Both the position numbers and the translations under genes were made by a program. A DNA stretch of 64,000 nt from Moraxella bovoculi 237 (GTDB lineage Bacteria > Pseudomonadota > Gammaproteobacteria > Pseudomonadales > Moraxellaceae). The notes under the pieces are model-generated. The model was not told where the DNA came from, searched no databases, and saw only the letters and a list, made by a program, of their open reading frames with translations. Of this stretch, positions 29,637 to 37,989 are shown piece after piece; within the stretch, counting starts at the first letter, position 1; each line of letters starts with the position of its first letter. The stretch covers positions 119,962 to 183,961 of the forward strand of contig NZ_AOMT01000043.1 in the NCBI RefSeq assembly GCF_000696305.2, read 5' to 3'.

Positions 29637-29816
29637 GTTTTTAAAGTCAAAGAACATTTTTTTATTAATTTTCATCTTAACATAATTCTACTTGAAATTT
29701 ATTCGATTTAGGCATAATATCCACCTGCTTTTTATCATAAATAATGATTTAATGATAATAAGTTTTTATAAATAACATTAAACACCAAACTTTTTTTAAG
29801 ATTTGAGGTACAACCT

Positions 29817-30419
29817 ATGAAAAAATTACTCCCAGCACTGATCATCGCCAGCGTGTCCATCACCGCAACCGCCAATGTTGGCAGTCTTTATGTGCAAGGC
29901 TTGGTAGGCACATCTAAACTTGATGTCAAAGATGACCGAAGCCAAAAGAAAGCAAAAGACAGCGACACCGCATTTTCTGTGGCGGTAGGTAGCGATTATG
30001 GTGCTACTCGTTACGCCCTAGATTACACCCATTTTGGCGAGCTAGAACACAAAGAAACAGGCTTTGATGTGGCAGGCGACTACCGCAAAACAAATGTTAA
30101 AGCACAATCTGTGGGCGTGTCTGCATTTTATGACTTCACTTCTGTGTCAGGATTTACGCCCTATGTGGGTGCAAGAGTGGGCGTCAACAAACTCAACCTA
30201 GACATCAGCAATAAGGCTTCTGTTGGTGCAGAGTCTTTCTTTTCATCAACGACTGCCAAAAAAACACAAGTGGGCTTAGGTGCGGTGGCGGGTGTGTCAT
30301 ACGCCATCAACCCACAATGGACCATTGACGGTGGCGTAGAATACAACCACTTAGGCAAAGTGGATAACTTTAAAGTTAAAGAATACGGTGGCAAAATCGG
30401 CGTTCGTTATAACTTCTAA
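29817..30419 (+). CDS. Opacity-family / OmpA-like outer-membrane beta-barrel protein
   Basis: A 200-residue protein with signal peptide 1-19 (ending TATA|N). The mature part has alternating aromatic/hydrophobic strands, loops rich in Lys/Asp, and a terminal phenylalanine (GVRYNF) needed for barrel insertion. Motifs AFYDFTSVSGFTPYVGARVG and WTIDGGVEYNHLG resemble Opa/NspA-type 8-strand porins. A role in adhesion is possible from the family but is not shown here. Confidence 0.82.
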   Translation: MKKLLPALIIASVSITATANVGSLYVQGLVGTSKLDVKDDRSQKKAKDSDTAFSVAVGSDYGATRYALDYTHFGELEHKETGFDVAGDYRKTNVKAQSVGVSAFYDFTSVSGFTPYVGARVGVNKLNLDISNKASVGAESFFSSTTAKKTQVGLGAVAGVSYAINPQWTIDGGVEYNHLGKVDNFKVKEYGGKIGVRYNF

Positions 30420-30430
30420 TCTACCCCTTC

Positions 30431-30462
30431 AAAACCCTCTGTTTCTCCACGCAGGGGGTTTT
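30431..30462 (+). terminator. Terminator of the Opa-like gene
   Basis: AAAACCCTCTG / CAGGGGGTTTT stem (one G-T pair) with a ten-base loop, 11 bp after the stop codon. Confidence 0.8.
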
Positions 30463-30477
30463 GATTTGTGATTTTAA

Positions 30478-30506
30478 ATGACATTTTTGAATTTCCATGA
30501 TATAAT
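30478..30506 (+). promoter_or_regulatory. Probable rpsO promoter
   Basis: ATGACA (30478-30483, five of six matches to TTGACA), 17-bp spacer, perfect TATAAT (30501-30506). Confidence 0.6.
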
Positions 30507-30539
30507 GAAAATTCATGCCAATAGGCTTAGGCAGGCTTT

Positions 30540-30576
30540 AGCAATGCAATGCTTGCCCGAATTATGTCGCATTGCT
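30540..30576 (+). promoter_or_regulatory. Hairpin in the rpsO leader, possible S15 autoregulatory site
   Basis: AGCAATG (30540-30546) is the exact complement of CATTGCT (30570-30576), and the stem ends 18 bp before the rpsO ATG. A second GCAATGC register overlaps the left arm, which would allow alternative pairings. Position and shape suit S15 feedback on its own mRNA, but this is inferred. Confidence 0.45.
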
Positions 30577-30593
30577 CATATAGGAATTTAGTT

Positions 30594-30860
30594 ATGCTAA
30601 CTAATCAAGATCGTATCGACATCATCGCAAAATACAAGCGCGCTGAGAATGACACTGGTAGCCCAGAAGTACAAGTTGCACTTCTAACTGCTCGTATCAA
30701 CGACCTACAAGACCACTTCAAGGCACACAAAGCTGACCATCACAGCCGCCGCGGTCTTATCCGTATGGTTAACCAACGTCGTAAACTTTTAGACTACCTA
30801 AAAGGTAAAGATCTAAATCGTTACACTGATTTGATCGCATCTTTGGGTCTACGCCGTTAA
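30594..30860 (+). CDS. rpsO: 30S ribosomal protein S15
   Basis: An 88-residue protein, the normal length, with [22 protein letters not shown] and RRKLLDYLK motifs that contact 16S rRNA. The frame is open from 30549, but ATG 30594 after TAGGAA gives the conserved N-terminus. It precedes pnp, as in most gammaproteobacteria. Confidence 0.97.
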   Translation: MLTNQDRIDIIAKYKRAENDTGSPEVQVALLTARINDLQDHFKAHKADHHSRRGLIRMVNQRRKLLDYLKGKDLNRYTDLIASLGLRR

Positions 30861-30889
30861 TTTTAAAATTAGCTCGGCTAATTTTTACC

Positions 30890-30920
30890 AAAAACGGTGT
30901 GCGTTTGCGTGCCGTTTTTG
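30890..30920 (+). terminator. Terminator between rpsO and pnp
   Basis: AAAAACGG...CCGTTTTT stem with an inner GC/GC extension, followed by a T run, 30 bp after the rpsO stop. Confidence 0.8.
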
Positions 30921-31044
30921 TCATTTTATGTTTATTGTGGACAGTGGTCTTAGAACTCTAAGAAATGTTTTATAAATCATATAATTACAGTTAAAACATC
31001 TCTTAGGGCTTTAAACCATGTCCAAGTTTATTAAAGGAAATACT

Positions 31045-33135
31045 ATGTTTAATATCATTCGCCAAGAATTCCAATATGGCAATCAACAAGTTGTTCTAGA
31101 GACGGGCCGTGTTGCTCGTCAGGCCAATAGTGTACTCGTTCACATGGGTGACGTGTCGGTATTGGTGGCGGTTGTTGTTCGTCCAGAAGCAGTTGCAGGT
31201 CAGAACTTCTTCCCATTGACTGTCAACTACCAAGAAAAAATGTACGCATCAGGTAAAATCCCTGGTGGCTATGGTAAGCGTGAAGGTCGTGCGTCAGAGT
31301 TTGAGACGCTAACCAGTCGTCTGATTGACCGTCCGATCCGTCCGCTATTCCCAGAAGGCTATGTGAACGAAATTCAAGTAACTGCGACCGTTATCTCATC
31401 AGGTAAGACCCAAGATGCAGACATCGCAGCGATGATTGGTACTTCTGCAGCACTTGCCATCTCTCCTGCACCATTCAACGGCCCAATCGGTGCAGCTCGT
31501 GTCGGCTTCATCAATGGCGAATACGTACTAAACCCAAATCATGCTCAAATGAAAGAAAGCCAGCTTGACCTAGTGGTTGCTGGTACGAAGGCTGCTGTGC
31601 TAATGGTTGAATCTGAAGCGGACGAGCTGTCAGAAGATCAAATGCTGGGCGCAGTACTATACGGTCACGGTCAGCAGCAAGTTGTGATTGAAAATATCAA
31701 CGCGTTTGCGGCTGCGGTCGGTAATGCTAAGGCTGAATTTGTCGCGCCTGCGATCAACGAAGAGCTAAACGCACGGCTAAAAGACCAATTCACCGCCAAG
31801 GTGAGCGAGGCGTACACCATCACTGTTAAGCAAGATCGCTATGCACGTCTAGACGAACTAAAAGAGGAAGCATTGGCTCTAGCAGGCGATGAGACAGCAG
31901 AAGATTATGCGGATAAAGTTGCTCAGATCAAAGAGCTGTTCGAGACTCTAAAATATCGCACCGTACGTGACAACATCCTATCAGGCAAGCCACGTATCGA
32001 TGGACGTGATCTAGAGACTGTACGTGCGCTTGACATTCAAGTGGGTGTGTTGCCTTATACGCATGGTTCTGCGCTATTTACTCGTGGTGAGACTCAGGCG
32101 CTGGTAACCACCACGCTAGGCACCAGCCGTGACGTGAACTTGGTGGACAGCCTGTCAGGCACTAAGCAAGATCACTTCATGCTACACTACAACTTCCCAC
32201 ACTATTCAGTGGGCGAGACCGGTCGTGAAGGCGGTCCAAAACGCCGTGAAATCGGTCATGGTCGCCTAGCACGTCGTGGTGTTCAAGCCATGTTGCCAGC
32301 AGCTGAACGCTTTCCATACACCATCCGTGTGGTATCTGACATCACCGAATCGAACGGCTCATCATCGATGGCATCTGTCTGTGGTGCATCACTATCATTG
32401 ATGGATGCAGGCGTACCACTAAAAGCACCTGTGGCAGGCATCGCGATGGGTCTCGTTAAAGAAGGTGAGAGATTTGCGGTATTGTCAGACATTCTAGGTG
32501 ATGAAGACCACCTAGGCGACATGGACTTTAAGGTGGCAGGTTCGGTAAATGGTATCACTGCGCTACAGATGGACATCAAGATTGAAGGCATCACTGCTGA
32601 CATCATGGAGCAAGCTCTAAAACAAGCGCATGCAGGTCGTATCCACATTCTAAATGCCATGAACGAAGTGATTGCAACTTCTCGCACAGAGATCAATGCA
32701 CACGCACCGAACTACGCGACCATCGAGATTAACCCAGAGAAGATCCGTGATGTGATTGGCAAAGGTGGTGCAACGATCCGTGCCTTAACTGAAGAGACTG
32801 GCGCAACTGTAGATATCGATGATAACGGTGTAATTCGCATCTTTGGCGAATCTAAGGCATCTACCCGTGCCGCCATCGCTAAGATTGAGGCGATCACCGC
32901 TGAGGTTGAAGTAGGCACGATCTACACAGGTACGGTTGCTCGTATCGTTGAATTCGGTGCGTTCGTGACCATCCTGCCAGGTACTGACGGTCTGGTGCAC
33001 ATCAGCCAAATCTCTGATGAGCGCGTAGAGAATGTCAGCGACTACCTAAAAGAAGGTCAAACTGTTAAAGTTCAAGTGCAAGACATCGACAATCGTGGAC
33101 GCATCAAGCTAACCATGAAAGGCATTGAGCAATAA
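31045..33135 (+). CDS. pnp: Polyribonucleotide nucleotidyltransferase (PNPase)
   Basis: A 696-residue phosphorolytic 3'-5' exoribonuclease. Two RNase PH domains flank an alpha-helical linker; RGETQAL and the [18 protein letters not shown] stretch mark the second, catalytic one. A KH domain ([15 protein letters not shown]) and an S1 domain ([20 protein letters not shown]) close the protein. The start is ATG 31045 after AAAGGA; the longer frame from 31018 is not supported. Confidence 0.97.
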   Translation: MFNIIRQEFQYGNQQVVLETGRVARQANSVLVHMGDVSVLVAVVVRPEAVAGQNFFPLTVNYQEKMYASGKIPGGYGKREGRASEFETLTSRLIDRPIRPLFPEGYVNEIQVTATVISSGKTQDADIAAMIGTSAALAISPAPFNGPIGAARVGFINGEYVLNPNHAQMKESQLDLVVAGTKAAVLMVESEADELSEDQMLGAVLYGHGQQQVVIENINAFAAAVGNAKAEFVAPAINEELNARLKDQFTAKVSEAYTITVKQDRYARLDELKEEALALAGDETAEDYADKVAQIKELFETLKYRTVRDNILSGKPRIDGRDLETVRALDIQVGVLPYTHGSALFTRGETQALVTTTLGTSRDVNLVDSLSGTKQDHFMLHYNFPHYSVGETGREGGPKRREIGHGRLARRGVQAMLPAAERFPYTIRVVSDITESNGSSSMASVCGASLSLMDAGVPLKAPVAGIAMGLVKEGERFAVLSDILGDEDHLGDMDFKVAGSVNGITALQMDIKIEGITADIMEQALKQAHAGRIHILNAMNEVIATSRTEINAHAPNYATIEINPEKIRDVIGKGGATIRALTEETGATVDIDDNGVIRIFGESKASTRAAIAKIEAITAEVEVGTIYTGTVARIVEFGAFVTILPGTDGLVHISQISDERVENVSDYLKEGQTVKVQVQDIDNRGRIKLTMKGIEQ

Positions 33136-33153
33136 TAAGCGAATTGAACTTAC

Positions 33154-33180
33154 AAAACCGTCCTTCATAGGGCGGTTTTT
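33154..33180 (+). terminator. Terminator of pnp
   Basis: AAAACCGTCCT / AGGGCGGTTTT stem with a TCAT loop and T tract. Confidence 0.82.
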
Positions 33181-33219
33181 AGAAACTGTTGGCCAAAATT
33201 ATAATATTAGGGTGTGCTA

Positions 33220-34125
33220 ATGACGAATTTTATTAATCAAACCACCATTCTTGCTGACTATGTTGGACAGACGCCATTGGTGAAGCTGTCTCGGCTTGCC
33301 AACGACACAAGCGCAACGCTACTTGCCAAGCTTGAAGGTAATAACCCAGCAGGCTCGGTCAAAGATCGTCCTGCTTTTAACATGATTGACCAAGCCGAAA
33401 AACGTGGCGACATCAAGCCTGGCGATACGCTGATCGAGGCGACAAGCGGCAACACCGGCATTGCGCTTGCCATGGTCGCAGCCATGAAAGGCTATAAGAT
33501 GACGCTTATCATGCCAAAAAATTCCACCCAAGAGCGTAAAGATGCAATGACCGCCTATGGGGCGACATTGATCGAGGTGGAGCAAGGCATGGAGGAGGCG
33601 CGTGATTTGGCGTTACAGATGCAGGCTGATGGGCTTGGTATCGTGCTAGATCAGTTCAATAACGAAGATAACAAAGAGGCTCATTATCTGACCACAGGCC
33701 CTGAGATTTGGGCGCAGACGGACGGCAAGATAACGCATTTTGTCAGTTCGATGGGTACGACAGGCACCATCATGGGCGTATCAAGATACCTAAAGGAACA
33801 AAACCCCGACATCCAAGTCATCGGATTACAGCCTGATGAGCATTCAAGCATTGCGGGCATCAGAAGATGGCCGGCAGAGTATTTGCCGGGGATTTTTGAT
33901 GCATCATTGGTCGATACTCTGATGGATGTCAATCAAAAAGACGCTGAGATCTATATGCGTAAACTTGCCAAAGAAGAAGGTGTGTTCTGCGGTGTATCAA
34001 GCGGTGGCGCGGCCTGGGCGGCGCATCAGATCGCCAAGAACAACCCTGATGCCATCATCGCATTCATCGTCTGTGACCGTGGTGATCGTTATTTATCAAC
34101 GGGTCTGTTCGGTGTGATTGATTGA
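33220..34125 (+). CDS. cysM: Cysteine synthase B (O-acetylserine sulfhydrylase)
   Basis: A 301-residue PLP enzyme with Schiff-base Lys48 in NPAGSVKDR, the substrate loop EATSGNTGIALA and the phosphate loop (GTTGTIMG). Motifs such as RRWPAEYLPG fit CysM rather than CysK. It makes cysteine from O-acetylserine and sulfide or thiosulfate. The ATG at 33220 is chosen; the track also permits GTG at 33214. Confidence 0.92.
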   Translation: MTNFINQTTILADYVGQTPLVKLSRLANDTSATLLAKLEGNNPAGSVKDRPAFNMIDQAEKRGDIKPGDTLIEATSGNTGIALAMVAAMKGYKMTLIMPKNSTQERKDAMTAYGATLIEVEQGMEEARDLALQMQADGLGIVLDQFNNEDNKEAHYLTTGPEIWAQTDGKITHFVSSMGTTGTIMGVSRYLKEQNPDIQVIGLQPDEHSSIAGIRRWPAEYLPGIFDASLVDTLMDVNQKDAEIYMRKLAKEEGVFCGVSSGGAAWAAHQIAKNNPDAIIAFIVCDRGDRYLSTGLFGVID

Positions 34126-34144
34126 GCCAAACATAGGAGAGTGC

Positions 34145-34918
34145 ATGAATACCGCAAGCCCAATTCTGGTTTTTGATATTGAGACGATTCCTGATGTTGA
34201 GACGGGAAGACGTCTGTATCCTGAGCTAAAAGACTTGTCAGACGATGATGCTTTGACCGCACTCATCGCCTTGCGTCAAGCCGAGGCGGGCAATGACTTT
34301 ATGCGTTTGCCTTTGCATAAGATTGCTTGTTTGTCATTCTTGTGGGTGGAAAATGGGGGGTTCTCACTGCACTCACTTGCGCTGGATCGATTGACTGAAG
34401 CAGATATTCTAAGAAAGTTCTTTCGCGCGTTTGCCAAGAAGCCTGTGCTGATCAGTTGGAATGGCTCGGGGTTTGACGTCCCTGTCCTGCTATACCGCGC
34501 ACTGCATCATAAGATTAGCGCACCTGCTTTGTTTAATTCAGCGAACAAGCCAGATTATCTGTATCGTTATGGTGAGATGCATGTTGATTTGATGGATAAA
34601 ATGTCGCTGTATAATGGCTACAGCAAGCAAAAGCTCGATACCATCGCTGCTCTGTGCGGCTTTGCAGGCAAAGGTAAGATTGATGGTTCTCAAGTTGTGC
34701 CGATGGTTCAAAGTGGCGACTGGCAGAAGCTGACCACGTATTGTGAATCGGACGTGCTTAATACTTGGCTCATTTATCTTAGATGGTTGATTTTGACTGG
34801 TAAGGCAGATCTTGATGGCTGCGAGATGATGATTGAGCAGACGCATGAGTTCGTCTCAAAAATCAAAAATCCCGATGACACACTGCGCCACGAGCGATTC
34901 TTAGATGCTTGGCAATAA
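34145..34918 (+). CDS. Predicted 3'-5' exonuclease, DnaQ/RNase H-like fold (PolB-exo2 type)
   Basis: A 257-residue protein with the DEDD exonuclease layout: Asp11/Glu13 (FDIETIPD), an Asp in SWNGSGFDVPVL, and YCESDVLNTWLIY at the C-terminal side. It matches the bacterial family annotated as predicted 3'-5' exonuclease related to the PolB proofreading domain. The start is fixed by AGGAGAG before ATG 34145. It lies 19 bp after cysM, so it is probably cotranscribed. Substrate unknown. Confidence 0.85.
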   Translation: MNTASPILVFDIETIPDVETGRRLYPELKDLSDDDALTALIALRQAEAGNDFMRLPLHKIACLSFLWVENGGFSLHSLALDRLTEADILRKFFRAFAKKPVLISWNGSGFDVPVLLYRALHHKISAPALFNSANKPDYLYRYGEMHVDLMDKMSLYNGYSKQKLDTIAALCGFAGKGKIDGSQVVPMVQSGDWQKLTTYCESDVLNTWLIYLRWLILTGKADLDGCEMMIEQTHEFVSKIKNPDDTLRHERFLDAWQ

Positions 34919-34919
34919 T

Positions 34920-34953
34920 AAAAAGACACCCAATGATGATTGGGTGTCTTTTT
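34920..34953 (+). terminator. Terminator of the cysM-exonuclease unit
   Basis: AAAAAGACACCCA / TGGGTGTCTTTTT perfect 13-bp stem around an eight-base loop. Confidence 0.92.
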
Positions 34954-34996
34954 ATTGGATTAAAAAATCTGAGTTTAGATTTAACTACGGTGCACC

Positions 34997-35057
34997 ATCA
35001 CAAAAGCTAAAAACTTTAAGGAAATGAAGTGGGATTTAGCGTTTATATACGCCAGCC
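34997..35057. repeat. Left copy of a 60-bp imperfect direct repeat flanking a membrane-protein gene
   Basis: The stretch starting ATCACAAAAGCTAAAAA and ending TACGCCAGCC reappears at 35605-35664 with roughly three quarters of bases identical. Both copies include AGGAAATGA and a TAC(G)xCAGCC end. The right copy covers the last codons and stop of the TSUP gene on the minus strand; the left copy resembles that gene end without a gene attached. Confidence 0.7.
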
Positions 35058-35080
35058 GCAAAAATAAAAGAGTAATTAAA

Positions 35081-35611
35081 ATGACAACCAAACAAGAAAT
35101 CCTAGCTTCTGGTAAACAACCCGGGTTTATTTATCCAAAAGTAAAAGTGATTTTGGCTTACGCTTTTGTTGTCCCTATGATTGGATTTTTGCTGTCTTTC
35201 TTGGGTTTGTTGATAATTGTCTTATTAAATCAGCAAAGCATGAATAATTATGGGTTTGCCCTCATCGTGGCATTTTTTATCATTGCTTTTGTTGTCGCCA
35301 TTATTCCTGCTTTGATGATGGGTGTTTGGATTGCCAAAAGTCAAATTTACATTAAACAAAAAAAGGATTATGTTGGTCTATTTTTAAAAGGATTTTTGTG
35401 CTGCGTGGTATTTTTGATGCTTGCCATTTTATTTTTGATTATCAATGATTTGGCAAATGGATTGCCCGCTCATTATATATCAAGCAGACTTTATGACAAT
35501 TTTATCAAACAATACCCTGCCATGATACTATTTACCATGATTGGCGGAATCTCATCAATGCTTTGTGGTAAGTTATTTTTACCAAAATTTCCCTACCAAT
35601 TTTTATCATAA
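35081..35611 (+). CDS. Hypothetical four-helix membrane protein
   Basis: A 176-residue protein with four predicted membrane segments (about 20-48, 58-84, 105-130, 148-168) and short charged loops. No family is recognised. It is more AT-rich than its neighbours. ATG 35081 is preferred over 35024, because the upstream 19 codons lie in the flanking repeat. AAGAG lies nine bases before the ATG. It is isolated between the exonuclease terminator and the convergent TSUP gene, bracketed by direct repeats, suggesting insertion. Confidence 0.6.
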   Translation: MTTKQEILASGKQPGFIYPKVKVILAYAFVVPMIGFLLSFLGLLIIVLLNQQSMNNYGFALIVAFFIIAFVVAIIPALMMGVWIAKSQIYIKQKKDYVGLFLKGFLCCVVFLMLAILFLIINDLANGLPAHYISSRLYDNFIKQYPAMILFTMIGGISSMLCGKLFLPKFPYQFLS

Positions 35612-35664
35612 AAGCTAAAAAATTTAGGAAATGATGTGCGGTTTGGGGCTTATCTACGTCAGCC
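35605..35664. repeat. Right copy of the 60-bp direct repeat
   Basis: Partner of 34997-35057, offset 608 bp. It spans the stop codon region of the hypothetical membrane gene and the 3' end of the TSUP gene (stop at 35659). Confidence 0.7.
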
Positions 35665-36393
35665 CCATGCAAAATTTAACTTTATGGCATTGTCAGCGAT
35701 GATTTTAATCGCGATGATGGTTAGTAGCCAAGGCAGGATGCGCTTGAGCCACGGCATGGGCATGCGGTGGCGCAGCTTGGTACCTACCCATGAGCCGATG
35801 ATGGCGCCGATGATCATCATCACGATTACCTGCCAATAATCCATAAACACAAAGCCCATCGACACATACATGATGAGCTTAATCAAGTGCACGATGGAGA
35901 TCATCGCAGAGGCGGTTGAGACGACGACATGGTTGTTGTTGTATTTTTTGATGAGTAGTGGCATGTGCATGGGACCTGGCGCACCAACAAAAAGACCGAT
36001 ACCTGTCTGCAAAAACCCAATCATGCCAAAGCTCTCAAAGCTCTTTAATAGCTCACTAAATTTATGCGACCATTGGGTAAGCAAAATATAAAAGCCAATC
36101 AACAACGGAATCAGGTCAAGCTTGATGAAGCGCACTACAATCCCAAATACCACTGCGCCAATCAACGTACCGATCAGATAGGGCTTGATGTATGTCATGT
36201 CCACGTGTCTGCGCCCAAACCACGCGCGACTGGCATTGCTGGCAAGCTGGGTCGCGCCATGCACCGGAATGATGGCAACGGTTGGTAGGAACATCGGCAT
36301 GATCCCCGCCAAAATCATGCCGCCACCAAGGCCTGTGATACCAGTCATGGTTGAGGTGAGAAAGTTGATAAAAGACAGCAGTAATTCAGACAT
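35659..36393 (-). CDS. TSUP (TauE/SafE) family sulfite/organosulfur exporter-type permease
   Basis: A 244-residue polytopic protein with two repeats of the TauE/SafE fold: GITGLGGGMILAG in the first half and GLFVGAPGPMHMPLL in the second. About seven to eight membrane segments are apparent. Members move sulfite, sulfoacetate or other small anions; the substrate is not predictable. It is divergent from rlmD. Confidence 0.85.
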   Translation of the reverse strand: MSELLLSFINFLTSTMTGITGLGGGMILAGIMPMFLPTVAIIPVHGATQLASNASRAWFGRRHVDMTYIKPYLIGTLIGAVVFGIVVRFIKLDLIPLLIGFYILLTQWSHKFSELLKSFESFGMIGFLQTGIGLFVGAPGPMHMPLLIKKYNNNHVVVSTASAMISIVHLIKLIMYVSMGFVFMDYWQVIVMMIIGAIIGSWVGTKLRHRMPMPWLKRILPWLLTIIAIKIIADNAIKLNFAWG

Positions 36394-36534
36394 GATGATT
36401 ATCTTAAAAATACAAAAGTCATTTTATCATAGCTTGAGTCATCTGATAAGCTTTGTAAGCAGCACAAAAGAACGTCTTTAAAAACATGATATAATACACA
36501 ATCCACCCACCGATCAGGCAGGCATTCACTCATC

Positions 36535-37941
36535 ATGGCAAGACAACAACGACAAAGGCGCAGACCCGCATCGTCCAACACCGCATCACCAATCACCTTA
36601 ACCATCAATGGGCTAACCCATGAAGGGCGAGGCGTGGCAGTTTATGATGAGATGCACGGCGACAAACAAGGCAAAAAAATCTTTGTGAATTTTGCGCTGC
36701 CTGATGAGACAGTGATGGCAAAGATTACGCATTCTAAGAAGTCATTTGATGAGGCGGATGCCGTTAGCATTATGACAGAAAGTCAGGACAGACAAATGCC
36801 TTTTTGTCAGCATTATGGAGTCTGTGGCGGGTGTAGTCTGCAGCACTTACAGGCGGATGCTCAGATTACTCATAAGCAGTCGGTGCTGGCCAATCATCTG
36901 GTGCATCACGCCAAAGTTACCCCCGATGTGTGGCTGCCGCCTTTGGTTGGCGATCGTGTGGCCTATCGAACCAAGGCTCGTCTTGGTGTGCGGTATCTGT
37001 CTCGTGGTGATGAGCTGATTGTGGGATTTCGAGCGCGTTCGAGTAATTTTTTGACAGATGTGGCTGATTGTCCCATTCTAGATGTGCGTATCAATGAGCA
37101 TTTGCAGGCTTTAAAAGACATCTTAAAACAGCTAACCGCTAAGACAGACATTACGCATCTAGAATTTGCTGCAGGTGATGAGCATTCCCAAGTCGCCATG
37201 ATTGTCCGCCACATCAAGCCGATGAACCGTGCTGATCAGGCGGCGCTTGTTGAATTTTGTCGATCGGTTGGATGGCAGCTGTACCTACAGCCTAAGGGTG
37301 CTGATAGTGTGCACCGCATTGACGCTAAGGATCTGCCGAATAATCAGACCGTTCCGCCTGTCGGTGGATTGTTTTATCATTTGCCTGATTTTGATCTTAT
37401 CATGGAGTGTTCGCCGCTCGACTTTACGCAGGTGAATCTGTCGGTGAATCGCCAGATGATTAAGCTTGCGTGCGAGCTGCTCGACCTAAAAGAAGGCGAG
37501 TGCGTGCTTGATCTGTTCTGTGGATTGGGTAATTTTAGCTTGCCATTGGCGCGCATGGTGGGTCAATCTGGTCAAGTCATTGGTGTGGAAGGTAGCACTC
37601 AGATGGTCAGGCGCGCCGAGATGAATGCTGCTGCCAATGGCATTCATCATGCTAAGTTCTACGCTCAAGATTTGACCCAAGATTTCTCAGATGAGCCGTG
37701 GGCGCAGGATGTGGATGCGCTGCTCATTGATCCACCACGTGCAGGCGCGCTAGAGGTCATGGCATATCTTAGCAAATTTAACGCCAAGCGCATCGTATAT
37801 GTCTCATGCGATCCTGCCACGCTTGCGCGTGATACAGCGCTGATCACCGCTCAGGGTTATCGCCTGACCCATGCAGGCGTGATGGACATGTTCTGCCATA
37901 CGTCGCATGTAGAGAGCATTGTAAGATTTGAAAAGTCATGA
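36535..37941 (+). CDS. rlmD: 23S rRNA (uracil-1939-C5)-methyltransferase
   Basis: A 468-residue enzyme. An N-terminal TRAM domain is followed by an iron-sulfur cluster site with Cys91, Cys97 and Cys100 ([10 protein letters not shown]) and a later Cys in DVADCPILD. The SAM-binding motif [16 protein letters not shown] and the catalytic [12 protein letters not shown] match RlmD/RumA. It methylates U1939 of 23S rRNA. It precedes barA, a frequent gammaproteobacterial pairing. Confidence 0.95.
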   Translation: MARQQRQRRRPASSNTASPITLTINGLTHEGRGVAVYDEMHGDKQGKKIFVNFALPDETVMAKITHSKKSFDEADAVSIMTESQDRQMPFCQHYGVCGGCSLQHLQADAQITHKQSVLANHLVHHAKVTPDVWLPPLVGDRVAYRTKARLGVRYLSRGDELIVGFRARSSNFLTDVADCPILDVRINEHLQALKDILKQLTAKTDITHLEFAAGDEHSQVAMIVRHIKPMNRADQAALVEFCRSVGWQLYLQPKGADSVHRIDAKDLPNNQTVPPVGGLFYHLPDFDLIMECSPLDFTQVNLSVNRQMIKLACELLDLKEGECVLDLFCGLGNFSLPLARMVGQSGQVIGVEGSTQMVRRAEMNAAANGIHHAKFYAQDLTQDFSDEPWAQDVDALLIDPPRAGALEVMAYLSKFNAKRIVYVSCDPATLARDTALITAQGYRLTHAGVMDMFCHTSHVESIVRFEKS

Positions 37942-37989
37942 TGGCACAAAACGTGCTAAACTGCTGATGATGTGAGATTTTGATGATGG

